8,844 nucleotides of DNA, from assembly GCA_022511355.1 (NCBI GenBank), contig JAFLRS010000075.1:1-8844 (forward strand), read 5' to 3'. This stretch comes from Alistipes sp. (GTDB taxonomy: Bacteria; Bacteroidota; Bacteroidia; Bacteroidales; Rikenellaceae). Position 1 is the stretch's first letter, and every line of letters begins with the position of its first letter. A model generated the notes under the pieces. That model worked only from the letters and a program-made list of their open reading frames with translations, was not told the DNA's origin and searched no databases. The position numbers were made by a program, and so were the translations under genes. Positions 1 through 7,219 of the stretch are shown piece after piece.

Positions 1-16
1 AAACGAACCACCCTCG

Positions 17-62
17 TGTCATCTTGAGCGAAGCACAAACCCTCCCTTGTCATCCCAACCGG
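17..62. repeat. Possible remnant of a dispersed intergenic repeat
   Basis: Two imperfect copies of a unit built as CCCTC, a few bases, then TGTCATC lie 31 bases apart. The TGTCATC cores are at 17-23 and 48-54. The first continues as TTGAGCGAAGC and the second as CCAACCGG. From memory, phrases of this kind (GTCATC followed by TGAGCGAAGC or CCGACCGG) recur as short dispersed intergenic sequences in gut Bacteroidetes, and the stretch AAGATCTTTGC at 111-121 looks like a further piece. No coding sequence is apparent in 1-144. The two copies are seen directly; membership of a repeat family is recollection and has not been checked against a genome. Confidence 0.35.
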
Positions 63-144
63 TTTTTTGTTTCCGATTTGGCGGTTAAGGATAAAAGGCG
101 TATTTTTACAAAGATCTTTGCACAAGACGGGGATCGGGAGTGAG

Positions 145-717
145 ATGATAGAATTTGAGAGAAGTCTGTTTTTGCGGAAGATGCGCGAGGTATGTCCGAT
201 AAGCGATGCGAGTGCGTCATTGCTGGGCGGTCATTTGGAGGAGTGTCATTTCCGCAGGAAAGAGATGATTCTCGAGAGCGATGTCTATTGTCGTTATGTG
301 TGGCTTGTGGAGCGGGGATTCGTGCGTCACTACTGGCTCGAGGATGGCCGCGAGACTGTCACTTCATTCTCGGTGGAGGGTCATTTGGTGTTCAGCATGG
401 ACGAGTTGTACTATGGCCGTCCGAGTCAGGAGTATGCGCAGGCGGCGGAGGCTGTAGATGGCTGGCGGATTCCCGTAACGGAGTTGGAGCGGCTGTTCCG
501 CGGGAATCTGGAGTTGTGCAATTGGGGCCGCCTTATACATCAGAACGAATATCGCCGTCTGCATCAGTCGCACAAAGAGCGTCTAACTCTCACGGCCGAA
601 GCCCGCTACGAGCGGTTCCGAATGCAGTTTCCCGAGATTTGCAAGCGTGCTTCGCTGGGCGATATCGCCTCCTATTTGGGCATGGACCAATCGACCTTGA
701 GCAGAATACGGGCATAA
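145..717 (+). CDS. Crp/Fnr family transcriptional regulator (190 aa)
   Basis: This is a cytoplasmic DNA-binding regulator of the Crp/Fnr superfamily. Residues about 10-120 match the double-stranded beta-helix sensor domain, with the family phrase YVWLVERGFVRHYW at 51-64. A long connecting helix follows, and then a compact winged-helix end (about 147-190) with SLGDIASYLGMDQSTLSRIRA as helix-turn-helix. The length is normal for the short Bacteroidetes members. The cyclic-nucleotide cassette (GE, then R and S/T/A) is not recognisable around residues 78-102, so cAMP is an unlikely ligand. There is no N-terminal cysteine cluster of the Fnr iron-sulfur type. ATG 145 is chosen because GGGAG (136-140) precedes it by four bases; a TTG 78 bases upstream would add a tail unlike the family. 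The effector is unknown. A Crp/Fnr-like palindrome immediately downstream suggests it may control the next gene. Confidence 0.85.
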   Translation: MIEFERSLFLRKMREVCPISDASASLLGGHLEECHFRRKEMILESDVYCRYVWLVERGFVRHYWLEDGRETVTSFSVEGHLVFSMDELYYGRPSQEYAQAAEAVDGWRIPVTELERLFRGNLELCNWGRLIHQNEYRRLHQSHKERLTLTAEARYERFRMQFPEICKRASLGDIASYLGMDQSTLSRIRA

Positions 718-725
718 GGATGCTT

Positions 726-741
726 TTTGACATATGTCAAA
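726..741. promoter_or_regulatory. Perfect 16-base palindrome, candidate Crp/Fnr operator
   Basis: TTTGACATATGTCAAA is identical to its reverse complement. It contains TTGAC-N4-GTCAA, which matches the layout of Fnr/Crp-type operators (TTGAY-N4-RTCAA). It lies nine bases after the stop of the Crp/Fnr gene and 48 bases before the acyltransferase start. If transcription of the acyltransferase begins near 775-776, the centre falls about 42 bases upstream, the usual place for a class II activator site. Alternatively, with TTTT at 742-745 in part, it could act as a weak terminator hairpin. The palindrome is certain; the role is inferred. Confidence 0.55.
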
Positions 742-762
742 TTTTATCCGCCGGATTTTTGT

Positions 763-770
763 TTATTTTG
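763..770 (+). promoter_or_regulatory. Weak -7 promoter element for the acyltransferase
   Basis: TTATTTTG differs from the Bacteroidetes TAnnTTTG box by one base and sits 19 bases upstream of the chosen ATG at 790. No TTTG box at the usual -33 distance is visible, which would fit a promoter that needs an activator bound at the palindrome at 726-741. It is assigned on position and partial match only. Confidence 0.3.
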
Positions 771-789
771 CGGTAAAACGAGATATGTA

Positions 790-1968
790 ATGGAAAATAT
801 TATTGAGACATCGAAACGCGAGGTGTGGCTCGATTGGGCACGCATTATCGCTTGTTTTATGGTGATGGTCGTACACAGCACCGAACCTTTCTATTTGGGC
901 GGCGAAGGTGCGCTTATTCTTACGCGCGCTGATGCTTTTTGGGCCTCTTTTTTCGATTCGTTGGTGAGGGCGTGCGTACCGATTTTCGTAGTTATTTCGG
1001 CCTATCTGCAATTTCCGCTGCGATATTCGGCGGGTGAATTTTTCCGCCGCAGAGCTGTCCGCATACTTGTTCCGTTCGTGCTGTGGACGGTGATATACGC
1101 ATTTGTATGGGGTGAGCCGGTGCAGAATTTCAGGGATTTGATATTCAATTTCAACTATTCGGCCGGACATCTGTGGTATGTATATATGCTGGCGGGGTTG
1201 TATTTGCTGATGCCTTTGCTTTCGCCGTGGGCCGAGAGGGCAGGCAAACGCGAATTGCAGATTTATATAGGGATATGGCTTTTTACGACCCTGATTCCGT
1301 TGATTCGCGACTGGATGGGCGGTGTTCCCGAGGTGATTTACGGTCCGTCGGGTCTTCCGCGTCAGGCTTTGTGGCCGTTGTGGGGCGAGGCGAGCTGGAA
1401 TGCTTACGGTTTGTTCTACTACTTCAGCGGATTTATAGGTTATATGCTGCTGGGGTTGTATCTGCGCAGATTCGCGGGTGAGATGTCGTGGGCGAAGAGT
1501 CTTGCGATAGCCGTTCCGTTGTATGCGGTCGGTTTTGCGGTGTCGTTCGGCGGATTTTTGCGTCGGGTGTTCGCATCGGACGGAGGTTTGTTTCCGGCGG
1601 AGGGTCTTGTCGGCAAGGCTGTGTGGTGGGAGACCACATGGTGCAACGATACGGCGGGCGTGGCTCTCATGACGGTGGCATGGCTGATAGTGTTGCGCAA
1701 AATCGGTTGTTCGTGTCGTTTTTACGACAGGGTGGCGGTTCCCGTTTCGAAGGCGAGTTACGGTATGTATCTGTGCCATTTGCTGATATTGGCTCCCGTG
1801 TGCGGATTCTTCCGCGGGCTGCTGGGTGTCGGCGATGCGGGTCTGTTGGGCTTCTGGACGGCTCCGGTGGAGATTCTGGCTTCGTCGGTATGTTCCTTTG
1901 TATGTGTGGCTGCGGTTTCGGTGGCGTTGCAGCGCATACCCCGCATCGGAAAGTATATAATGGGGTAG
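790..1968 (+). CDS. Acyltransferase-3 family integral membrane protein (392 aa)
   Basis: This is a polytopic inner-membrane protein of the acyltransferase 3 family (PF01757), whose members move acetyl or other acyl groups onto sugars and lipids of the cell surface. The N-terminal signature is WLDWARIIACFMVMVVHS (residues 13-30); His29 at the end of the first membrane helix is the usual candidate catalytic residue. It is followed by CVPIFVVISAYLQFPL, the arginine-rich FFRRRAVRILVPF, HLWYVYMLAGLYLLMP and a late SYGMYLCHLLIL. About ten hydrophobic helices are visible. No periplasmic SGNH domain is fused. Start ATG 790 is preferred over an upstream TTG at 727, because that extension would read through the palindrome and add 21 atypical residues. 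It follows the Crp/Fnr gene on the same strand by 72 bases and is closed by a strong terminator. The acceptor substrate cannot be read from the sequence. Confidence 0.85.
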   Translation: MENIIETSKREVWLDWARIIACFMVMVVHSTEPFYLGGEGALILTRADAFWASFFDSLVRACVPIFVVISAYLQFPLRYSAGEFFRRRAVRILVPFVLWTVIYAFVWGEPVQNFRDLIFNFNYSAGHLWYVYMLAGLYLLMPLLSPWAERAGKRELQIYIGIWLFTTLIPLIRDWMGGVPEVIYGPSGLPRQALWPLWGEASWNAYGLFYYFSGFIGYMLLGLYLRRFAGEMSWAKSLAIAVPLYAVGFAVSFGGFLRRVFASDGGLFPAEGLVGKAVWWETTWCNDTAGVALMTVAWLIVLRKIGCSCRFYDRVAVPVSKASYGMYLCHLLILAPVCGFFRGLLGVGDAGLLGFWTAPVEILASSVCSFVCVAAVSVALQRIPRIGKYIMG

Positions 1969-1987
1969 CGTCGCGAGCCGATGACAG

Positions 1988-2031
1988 GTGCGGGAGGTTT
2001 TTCTCAAAAAGAAAAATCTCCCGCACTTTTT
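1988..2031 (+). terminator. Strong intrinsic terminator after the acyltransferase
   Basis: Arms 1988-2004 and 2010-2026 pair over 17 positions, with a single G-U, around the five-base loop CAAAA, and TTTTT (2027-2031) follows directly. It begins 20 bases after the acyltransferase stop. It separates the regulator and acyltransferase block from the glycosidase, whose promoter starts within about 20 bases. Confidence 0.93.
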
Positions 2032-2058
2032 ACGAATGAAAAAAAATGATTATATTTG
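2028..2058 (+). promoter_or_regulatory. Promoter of the GH2 glycosidase
   Basis: TATATTTG at 2051-2058 is a perfect TAnnTTTG -7 element. Nineteen bases upstream, TTTT (2028-2031) occupies the -33 position in place of TTTG. The predicted transcript start is near 2063-2065, giving a leader of about 50 bases. The -33 region coincides with the T-tract of the preceding terminator. Confidence 0.65.
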
Positions 2059-2112
2059 TAAAAGTCGGCAATCGGAGCAGTTCGGCTGCCGTTGCGTATT
2101 AAAACAGAAATT

Positions 2113-4521
2113 ATGAGCATGAAAAAGATTCTGACTGCCATTTTGCTGGGAGCTTTGGCGGCTTCCGCTTCGGCACAGTCGTCCGGCCGCACGGATTTCA
2201 ACAGCGGTTGGACATTTGAGAAAGACGGAGTTTCGCGTCTGTTGGACCTGCCTCATGACTGGGGTGTGGATGGAGCTTTCGAACAGGTTTATCCGGGCGA
2301 GACGGGCAAACTTCAGTGGTGGGGTTCGGCGCGTTACACGAAGCATTTGGATGTGAGTCCGGCCGAACGTAATGACGGTACGCGCTTTCTGCTGGATGTA
2401 GACGGTGCGATGTCGAACGCCAAAGTATTCTGCAACGGGGAGTTTGTGACGGAGTGGCCTTACGGTTATGCGTCGTTCCGCGCGGACCTCACCGATTTCC
2501 TGAAGGCGGGAGACAACGAGGTTGCGATTACGCTCGACAATCCCGAGAACTCTTCGCGTTGGTATCCGGGCGGCGGAATATACCGCAACGTGTGGCTTGT
2601 GAAGGAGAATCCCGTGTCGGTGGGACACTGGGGCACCTTCATTACGGCCGAGCCTGCGGGAGCGGACGGAGCTGAAGTTACGCTTCGGATTACGCTGGAG
2701 AGTCATTTGGAGCCTTATGCGGGGACGGTCACCACGCAGATTCTCGACGGCGGCCGTGTTTTGGCCGAGACTTCCGACAATGGTACTGTCGCCGACGGAA
2801 CGGTTTTGGTGCAGAATTTCAACCTCGAGGGTGTGGAGTTGTGGTCGATAGAGAATCCGAAGCTCTATACCGCCCGCACGGTGGTGAGTCTTGCCGACGG
2901 ACGCGAATCGGTGTATACGACGCCGTTCGGAGTCCGCAAGGCCGAGTTCCGTGCCGACGGATTCTATCTCAACGGCGAGAAGACCTTCCTGAAGGGAGTC
3001 TGTCTGCATCATGATTCGGGTGCTTTGGGTGCCGTATGGAACACTACGGCGTGGGTTCGCCGTTTGCAGCTGCTCAAGGATATGGGTTGCAACTCCATTC
3101 GCACGTCGCACAATCCTCCCGCACCGGAGCTTCTCGACCTTTGCGACCGTATGGGATTCGTGGTTATGGACGAGCTGACCGATACGTGGATTATCGCCAA
3201 AAAACCGAACGGCTATGCCAAATTGTTCGACAAGTGGGCCGAAAAGGACCTTGTTGCGCTCATTCACCGCGACCGCAATCATCCGTCGGTGATACTGTGG
3301 AGCATCGGCAACGAATGCGAGGAGCAGGGCAAACGCGAAAATTGGTGGGTGCCGCTTACTCTGACCGAGATATGTCATCGCGAGGACCCGACCCGTCTTG
3401 TTACGGCCGGCAACAACAACCGCGACGCATGGGCGACTCCCTATCACTCCACTCACGACGTTTACGGCTTCAATTACAAGCCGCATTTGTATCAGGCTTT
3501 CCGCGAGTCGTATCCGCTTCAGCCGGTTTTGGGCAGCGAGACGGCATCGTGCATATCCACGCGCGGATATTACCTCTTCCCCGTGTCGGACGACAAGAGC
3601 AAGGGATGGGTCGACGGCGCGCCTTTCCAGGTCAGCTCCTATGACCTTTATGCTCCGGGTTGGGCCTCGAAGCCCGATTACGAATGGGCTTACGAGGATC
3701 AGGCTCCGTTCGTGGCCGGCGAGTATGTATGGACCGGCATCGACTATCTGGGCGAACCCACTCCCTATAATGTGGACTGGTCGATTCTGACCAACTTCCA
3801 GGATCCCGAGGAGAAGGCGCGTGCCGAAGCCGCACTGAAAGAGCAGTCGAAAACGCCGCCGCCGGCACGCAGTTCCTATTTCGGAATAATCGACCTTGCT
3901 GGCTTCCCCAAAGACCGGTTCTATCTCTATCAGTCGCGCTGGAATGCCGAACTTCCCATGGCTCATATTCTGCCGCACTGGAATTGGGCGAATCGCGTCG
4001 GCGAGGTTACGCCCGTACACGTTTACACTTCGGGCGACAGTGCCGAGCTGTTCATCAACGGTAAGTCGCAGGGTCTGAAGACAAAGGGCGAATTCGAATA
4101 CCGTCTGCGCTGGGACGATGCCGTATACGAACCCGGCAAGGTCGAGGTGGTCGCCTACAAGGACGGCAAGGAGTGGGCGCGCGATTGCGTGCAGACGACG
4201 GGCAAGGCCGCACAGCTCCGACTGAGCGAGGATTATGCGGGTGACGACCTTATATATGTTCGCGTGGAGATTGCCGACAAGAACGGCATGATGGTGCCCG
4301 ATGCCTGCAATCTTCTGTCGTTCGGCATTTCGGGTCACGGAAAGATTGTGGCTTGCGACGCCGGAGACCCGACCTCGCATATTCCGTTCTATTCGACCGA
4401 GCTTCCGGCTCTGAACGGTCTTTGTTCGGTGGTGATACGTCGCACCGGAGCAGGCAAGATTACGCTTAAGGCGGAGTCGGCAGGACTCAAGTCGGCGAAA
4501 ATAGTTCTCGGCGGGAAGTAG
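2113..4521 (+). CDS. Secreted glycoside hydrolase family 2 enzyme, beta-galactosidase-like (802 aa)
   Basis: This is a retaining exo-glycosidase of family GH2, probably periplasmic. Residues 1-21 are a signal peptide (KK, hydrophobic LTAILLGALAA, cleavage after ASA before Gln22); there is no lipobox cysteine. A sugar-binding jelly-roll (about 30-175, with LPHDWGVDG and WYPGGGIYRNVWL) is followed by an immunoglobulin-like domain (about 185-285) and a TIM barrel from GFYLNGEKTFLKGVCLHHD. Acid/base Glu401 lies in WSIGNE and nucleophile Glu476 in VLGSETAS. Beyond the barrel are WNWANRVGEVTPVHVYTSGDSAELFINGK (DUF4982-like, about 625-695) and a final beta-domain (about 700-802). The architecture is that of Bacteroidetes beta-galactosidase-like GH2 enzymes; galactoside, glucuronide or another beta-glycoside cannot be separated by eye. 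ATG 2119 (MKKILT) is an equally possible start. No SusC/SusD or sensor gene adjoins it, so it is not in an obvious polysaccharide utilisation locus. Confidence 0.9.
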   Translation: MSMKKILTAILLGALAASASAQSSGRTDFNSGWTFEKDGVSRLLDLPHDWGVDGAFEQVYPGETGKLQWWGSARYTKHLDVSPAERNDGTRFLLDVDGAMSNAKVFCNGEFVTEWPYGYASFRADLTDFLKAGDNEVAITLDNPENSSRWYPGGGIYRNVWLVKENPVSVGHWGTFITAEPAGADGAEVTLRITLESHLEPYAGTVTTQILDGGRVLAETSDNGTVADGTVLVQNFNLEGVELWSIENPKLYTARTVVSLADGRESVYTTPFGVRKAEFRADGFYLNGEKTFLKGVCLHHDSGALGAVWNTTAWVRRLQLLKDMGCNSIRTSHNPPAPELLDLCDRMGFVVMDELTDTWIIAKKPNGYAKLFDKWAEKDLVALIHRDRNHPSVILWSIGNECEEQGKRENWWVPLTLTEICHREDPTRLVTAGNNNRDAWATPYHSTHDVYGFNYKPHLYQAFRESYPLQPVLGSETASCISTRGYYLFPVSDDKSKGWVDGAPFQVSSYDLYAPGWASKPDYEWAYEDQAPFVAGEYVWTGIDYLGEPTPYNVDWSILTNFQDPEEKARAEAALKEQSKTPPPARSSYFGIIDLAGFPKDRFYLYQSRWNAELPMAHILPHWNWANRVGEVTPVHVYTSGDSAELFINGKSQGLKTKGEFEYRLRWDDAVYEPGKVEVVAYKDGKEWARDCVQTTGKAAQLRLSEDYAGDDLIYVRVEIADKNGMMVPDACNLLSFGISGHGKIVACDAGDPTSHIPFYSTELPALNGLCSVVIRRTGAGKITLKAESAGLKSAKIVLGGK

Positions 4522-4544
4522 TTCCGCGGAGATACCCGATTGTG

Positions 4545-4575
4545 AAAAAGAGCGGCGCCTTTCGGCGTCGCTCTT
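4545..4575 (-). terminator. Intrinsic terminator of nrdJ
   Basis: Arms 4548-4559 and 4564-4575 form a 12-base-pair stem (one wobble on the plus strand) around a four-base loop. Read on the minus strand, the stem runs into TTTTT (complement of 4545-4549), so it best serves nrdJ, whose stop is about 50 bases away. On the plus strand it is followed by CGCGC rather than a T-tract, so it would stop glycosidase transcripts less well. It is the only strong hairpin in the convergent gap. Confidence 0.8.
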
Positions 4576-4624
4576 CGCGCATCGGCTTTGAGTTGATGTT
4601 CGGATTGCGCCGACTCAAGGAAAA

Positions 4625-7171
4625 TCAGCCGCACTTGGAGTATCCGCACGACATACAGGTGAGGCATCCGTTCTGATATGCCATATTCTCCTGACCGCAC
4701 TGCGGACATTTGCCTTTGGACTTCGTGCCGTCGGCGATGTATTGCTTCAGCGCACGCTGTACGCCTGTTTTCCACGTATTGATGGTTTCGCTGTCGAGGT
4801 GTAGCCCGTCGATAAGGGACACCACTTTTTCGAGAGGCATACCGTGACGCAGCACTCCCGAGATGAGTTTTGCATAGTTCCAGAACTCCTCGTCGAACAG
4901 ACGCGAGATGCCGCCGATGGTATTGGTGTAGCCGTAGCGGTCGGTGTACTGGAAGTCGTAACGTTTGGTGCCGTCGGCTTCGCGTACCTTCACGATATTG
5001 CCTTTGGTAATTTTGCGGGGGACATACATGGCATCCTCCTCGATTTTACCGGTAAATATTTCGTATGGGCGTCCGTTCTGAAGGCCGACGAAGGCAATCC
5101 AGTCTTCGGTTCCGTTCTTGAATCGGATGATGTCGGCGCGTAGCGACTGCGGCCGTTTGTTTTCGCCGGTAGCCTCTTCGCATTTTTTGGCTGTTTTGCT
5201 TTTGTTGTCGAGCAGAACGCCTTCACGACAGCCGTCGCGATATACGGTGACGCCTTTGCATCCGCACTCCCAGGCGGTGCGGTATACCTCTGCCACGAGT
5301 TGTTCCGAGACGTTGTTGGGGAGGTTTACGGTCACCGATATGGAGTGATCGACCCACTTCTGAATTGCGCCCTGCATTTTGACTTTTGCGACCCAGTCGA
5401 TGTCGTTGGCCGTGGCCTGATGATAGGGCGATGAGGCGACGAGTTGCCGGAGTTCTTCGTCGCGAATGGTTTCGAGCTTCGATATGTCGTGTCCCGCAAT
5501 CTTCGCCCACTCCACGAATTTGTGGTGGAATACGTTGTATTCCTGGAATTTTTCGCCTGTTTCGTCGGTAAAATCGACGTGCAGATCCTTGTCGGAGGGG
5601 TTGATTTTGCGGCGACGCTTGTATACGGGTCGGAATACGGGTTCGATGCCCGAGGTGGTCTGCGACATGAGCGAAGTGGTGCCTGTGGGGGCGATGGTGA
5701 GCATGGCGATGTTGCGTCGTCCTACCTTGACCATTCTTTCATAGAGTTCGGGGTCGGCCTCTTTGATGCGTTCTATCATGGGGTTTCCGGCCTCTTTGGC
5801 GGCATCGTATATTTCGAAAGGACCGCGTTCTTCGGCCATATTCACCGAGGAGCGGTAAGCCTCCACGGCGAGTGTTTTGTGAACGGTCACGGTGAAGTCG
5901 ATAGCTTCGGGCGAGCCGTAGCGCAGACCGAGAGCGGCGAGCATATCGCCTTCGGCGGTTATGCCGAGGCCGGTGCGTCGACCTTTGAGTGCCATTTTGC
6001 GGATTTTGCACCACAGGTCGTGTTCGACGCGTCGGATGTCGTCATCTTCGGGGTCGGCGACGATTTTGTCCACGATGAGTGCGACTTTTTCGAGTTCGAG
6101 GTCGATTATGTCGTCCATCAGACGCATGGCTTTGTGGACGTGGTCTTTGAACTTGTCGAAATTGAACGAGGCTTCTGGGGTAAAGGGATTCTCGACATAG
6201 CTGTAGAGGTTGATGGCGAGCAGACGGCACGAATCGTAGGGGCAGAGCGGAATCTCGCCGCACGGATTGGTGGACACGGTGGTGAAGCCTTGGTCGGCAT
6301 AGCAGTCGGGCACGCTTTCGCGCAGTACGGTGTCCCAGAAGAGGACTCCGGGTTCGGCCGACTTCCATGCGTTGTGTATAATTTTGTCCCACAATTTTTT
6401 TGCATCTATATCTATGGCATATTTGGGATTGCGGGCATTGACGGGGAACTGCTGACGATAGGTTCGTCCTTCGATTGCTGCGCGCATGAATTCGTCATCG
6501 ACCTTAATCGACACGTTGGCACCCGTAACTTTGCCCGTATCCATTTTGGCATCGATGAAGCGCTCGGCATCGGGATGTTTGATAGCGAGCGTAAGCATGA
6601 GGGCACCTCGCCGTCCGTCCTGAGCCACTTCGCGCGTGGAGTTGGAGTAGCGTTCCATGAAGGGGACGATGCCGGTCGAAGTGAGAGCCGAGTTGAGGAC
6701 GGGGCTGCCGGTGGGTCGGATGTGCGAGAGGTCGTGACCCACGCCGCCGCGCCGTTTCATGAGCTGCACCTGTTCTTCGTCCATACGGAAAATGCCGCCG
6801 TAGGAGTCTGCGGGGTTTTTGTGGCCTATGACGAAGCAGTTCGAGAGCGAAGCCACCTGCATATTGTTGCCTATGCCGGTCATGGGTCCTCCCTGCGGAA
6901 TCACATAACGGAAGTGGTCGAGCAGGTCGAAGATTTCCTGTTCCGAGAGCGGATTGGCATAGTGTTTTTCGATGCGTTCGAGTTCGGCGGCTATGCGGTG
7001 ATGCATTTGGTCGGGGGTTTTCTCGTAGATGTTGCCGAACGAGTCTTTGAGGGCGTATTTGGTTACCCATACGGTTGCGGCGAGGTCGTCGCCTCCGAAA
7101 TACTCGCGTGTAGCGGCTACTGCATCTTCATAGGTTACGGTTTGCAGTCCTTCGGGTTTTTTCTTTACCAT
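4625..7171 (-). CDS. nrdJ: Adenosylcobalamin-dependent (class II) ribonucleotide reductase (848 aa)
   Basis: This enzyme reduces ribonucleotides to deoxyribonucleotides, using adenosylcobalamin instead of a metal-radical partner subunit, so it works with or without oxygen. The active-site motif is TNPCGEIPL, with Asn302, thiyl Cys304 and Glu306. The redox cysteine pair is Cys112 (SNCFV) and Cys315 (YDSC). APTGTTSLMSQTTSGIEPVF (494-513) is the family's phosphate-binding region. The C-terminus carries a cysteine-rich tail, Cys822, 825, 836, 839, 842 and 847, of which CGYSKC is the likely swinging dithiol and the others probably bind zinc, as is usual for this family. Length and ends fit a complete protein, and no NrdB-type subunit gene is in the window. 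ATG 7171 begins MVKKKPEGLQ; no Shine-Dalgarno is visible, as is common in this phylum. The 5' side faces the radical SAM gene across about 340 bases that hold a candidate structured leader. Confidence 0.95.
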   Translation of the reverse strand: MVKKKPEGLQTVTYEDAVAATREYFGGDDLAATVWVTKYALKDSFGNIYEKTPDQMHHRIAAELERIEKHYANPLSEQEIFDLLDHFRYVIPQGGPMTGIGNNMQVASLSNCFVIGHKNPADSYGGIFRMDEEQVQLMKRRGGVGHDLSHIRPTGSPVLNSALTSTGIVPFMERYSNSTREVAQDGRRGALMLTLAIKHPDAERFIDAKMDTGKVTGANVSIKVDDEFMRAAIEGRTYRQQFPVNARNPKYAIDIDAKKLWDKIIHNAWKSAEPGVLFWDTVLRESVPDCYADQGFTTVSTNPCGEIPLCPYDSCRLLAINLYSYVENPFTPEASFNFDKFKDHVHKAMRLMDDIIDLELEKVALIVDKIVADPEDDDIRRVEHDLWCKIRKMALKGRRTGLGITAEGDMLAALGLRYGSPEAIDFTVTVHKTLAVEAYRSSVNMAEERGPFEIYDAAKEAGNPMIERIKEADPELYERMVKVGRRNIAMLTIAPTGTTSLMSQTTSGIEPVFRPVYKRRRKINPSDKDLHVDFTDETGEKFQEYNVFHHKFVEWAKIAGHDISKLETIRDEELRQLVASSPYHQATANDIDWVAKVKMQGAIQKWVDHSISVTVNLPNNVSEQLVAEVYRTAWECGCKGVTVYRDGCREGVLLDNKSKTAKKCEEATGENKRPQSLRADIIRFKNGTEDWIAFVGLQNGRPYEIFTGKIEEDAMYVPRKITKGNIVKVREADGTKRYDFQYTDRYGYTNTIGGISRLFDEEFWNYAKLISGVLRHGMPLEKVVSLIDGLHLDSETINTWKTGVQRALKQYIADGTKSKGKCPQCGQENMAYQNGCLTCMSCGYSKCG

Positions 7172-7219
7172 AGATATAAATCGTATATTGTTGTTTTATA
7201 GTTTTTTGCATAAGCGGTG

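Noticed and set aside
67..144. N-terminal extension of the Crp/Fnr protein from a TTG
   Set aside because: It lacks a ribosome site and family similarity, whereas ATG 145 has GGGAG four bases upstream.
763..2007. Long open frame of 414 codons on the minus strand, opposite the acyltransferase
   Set aside because: The protein is rich in Arg, His, Gln and Pro with no domain, while the plus strand encodes a clear family. It is a shadow produced by codon bias.
2050..4380. Open frame of 776 codons on the minus strand, opposite the glycosidase
   Set aside because: It has no recognisable motifs. The opposite strand carries intact GH2 catalytic motifs and a signal peptide, so this is an antisense shadow despite its length.
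5444..7201. Open frame of 585 codons on the plus strand, opposite nrdJ
   Set aside because: It mirrors the highly conserved NrdJ sequence and has Val/Gly/Phe-rich low-information content. It has no promoter or start context.
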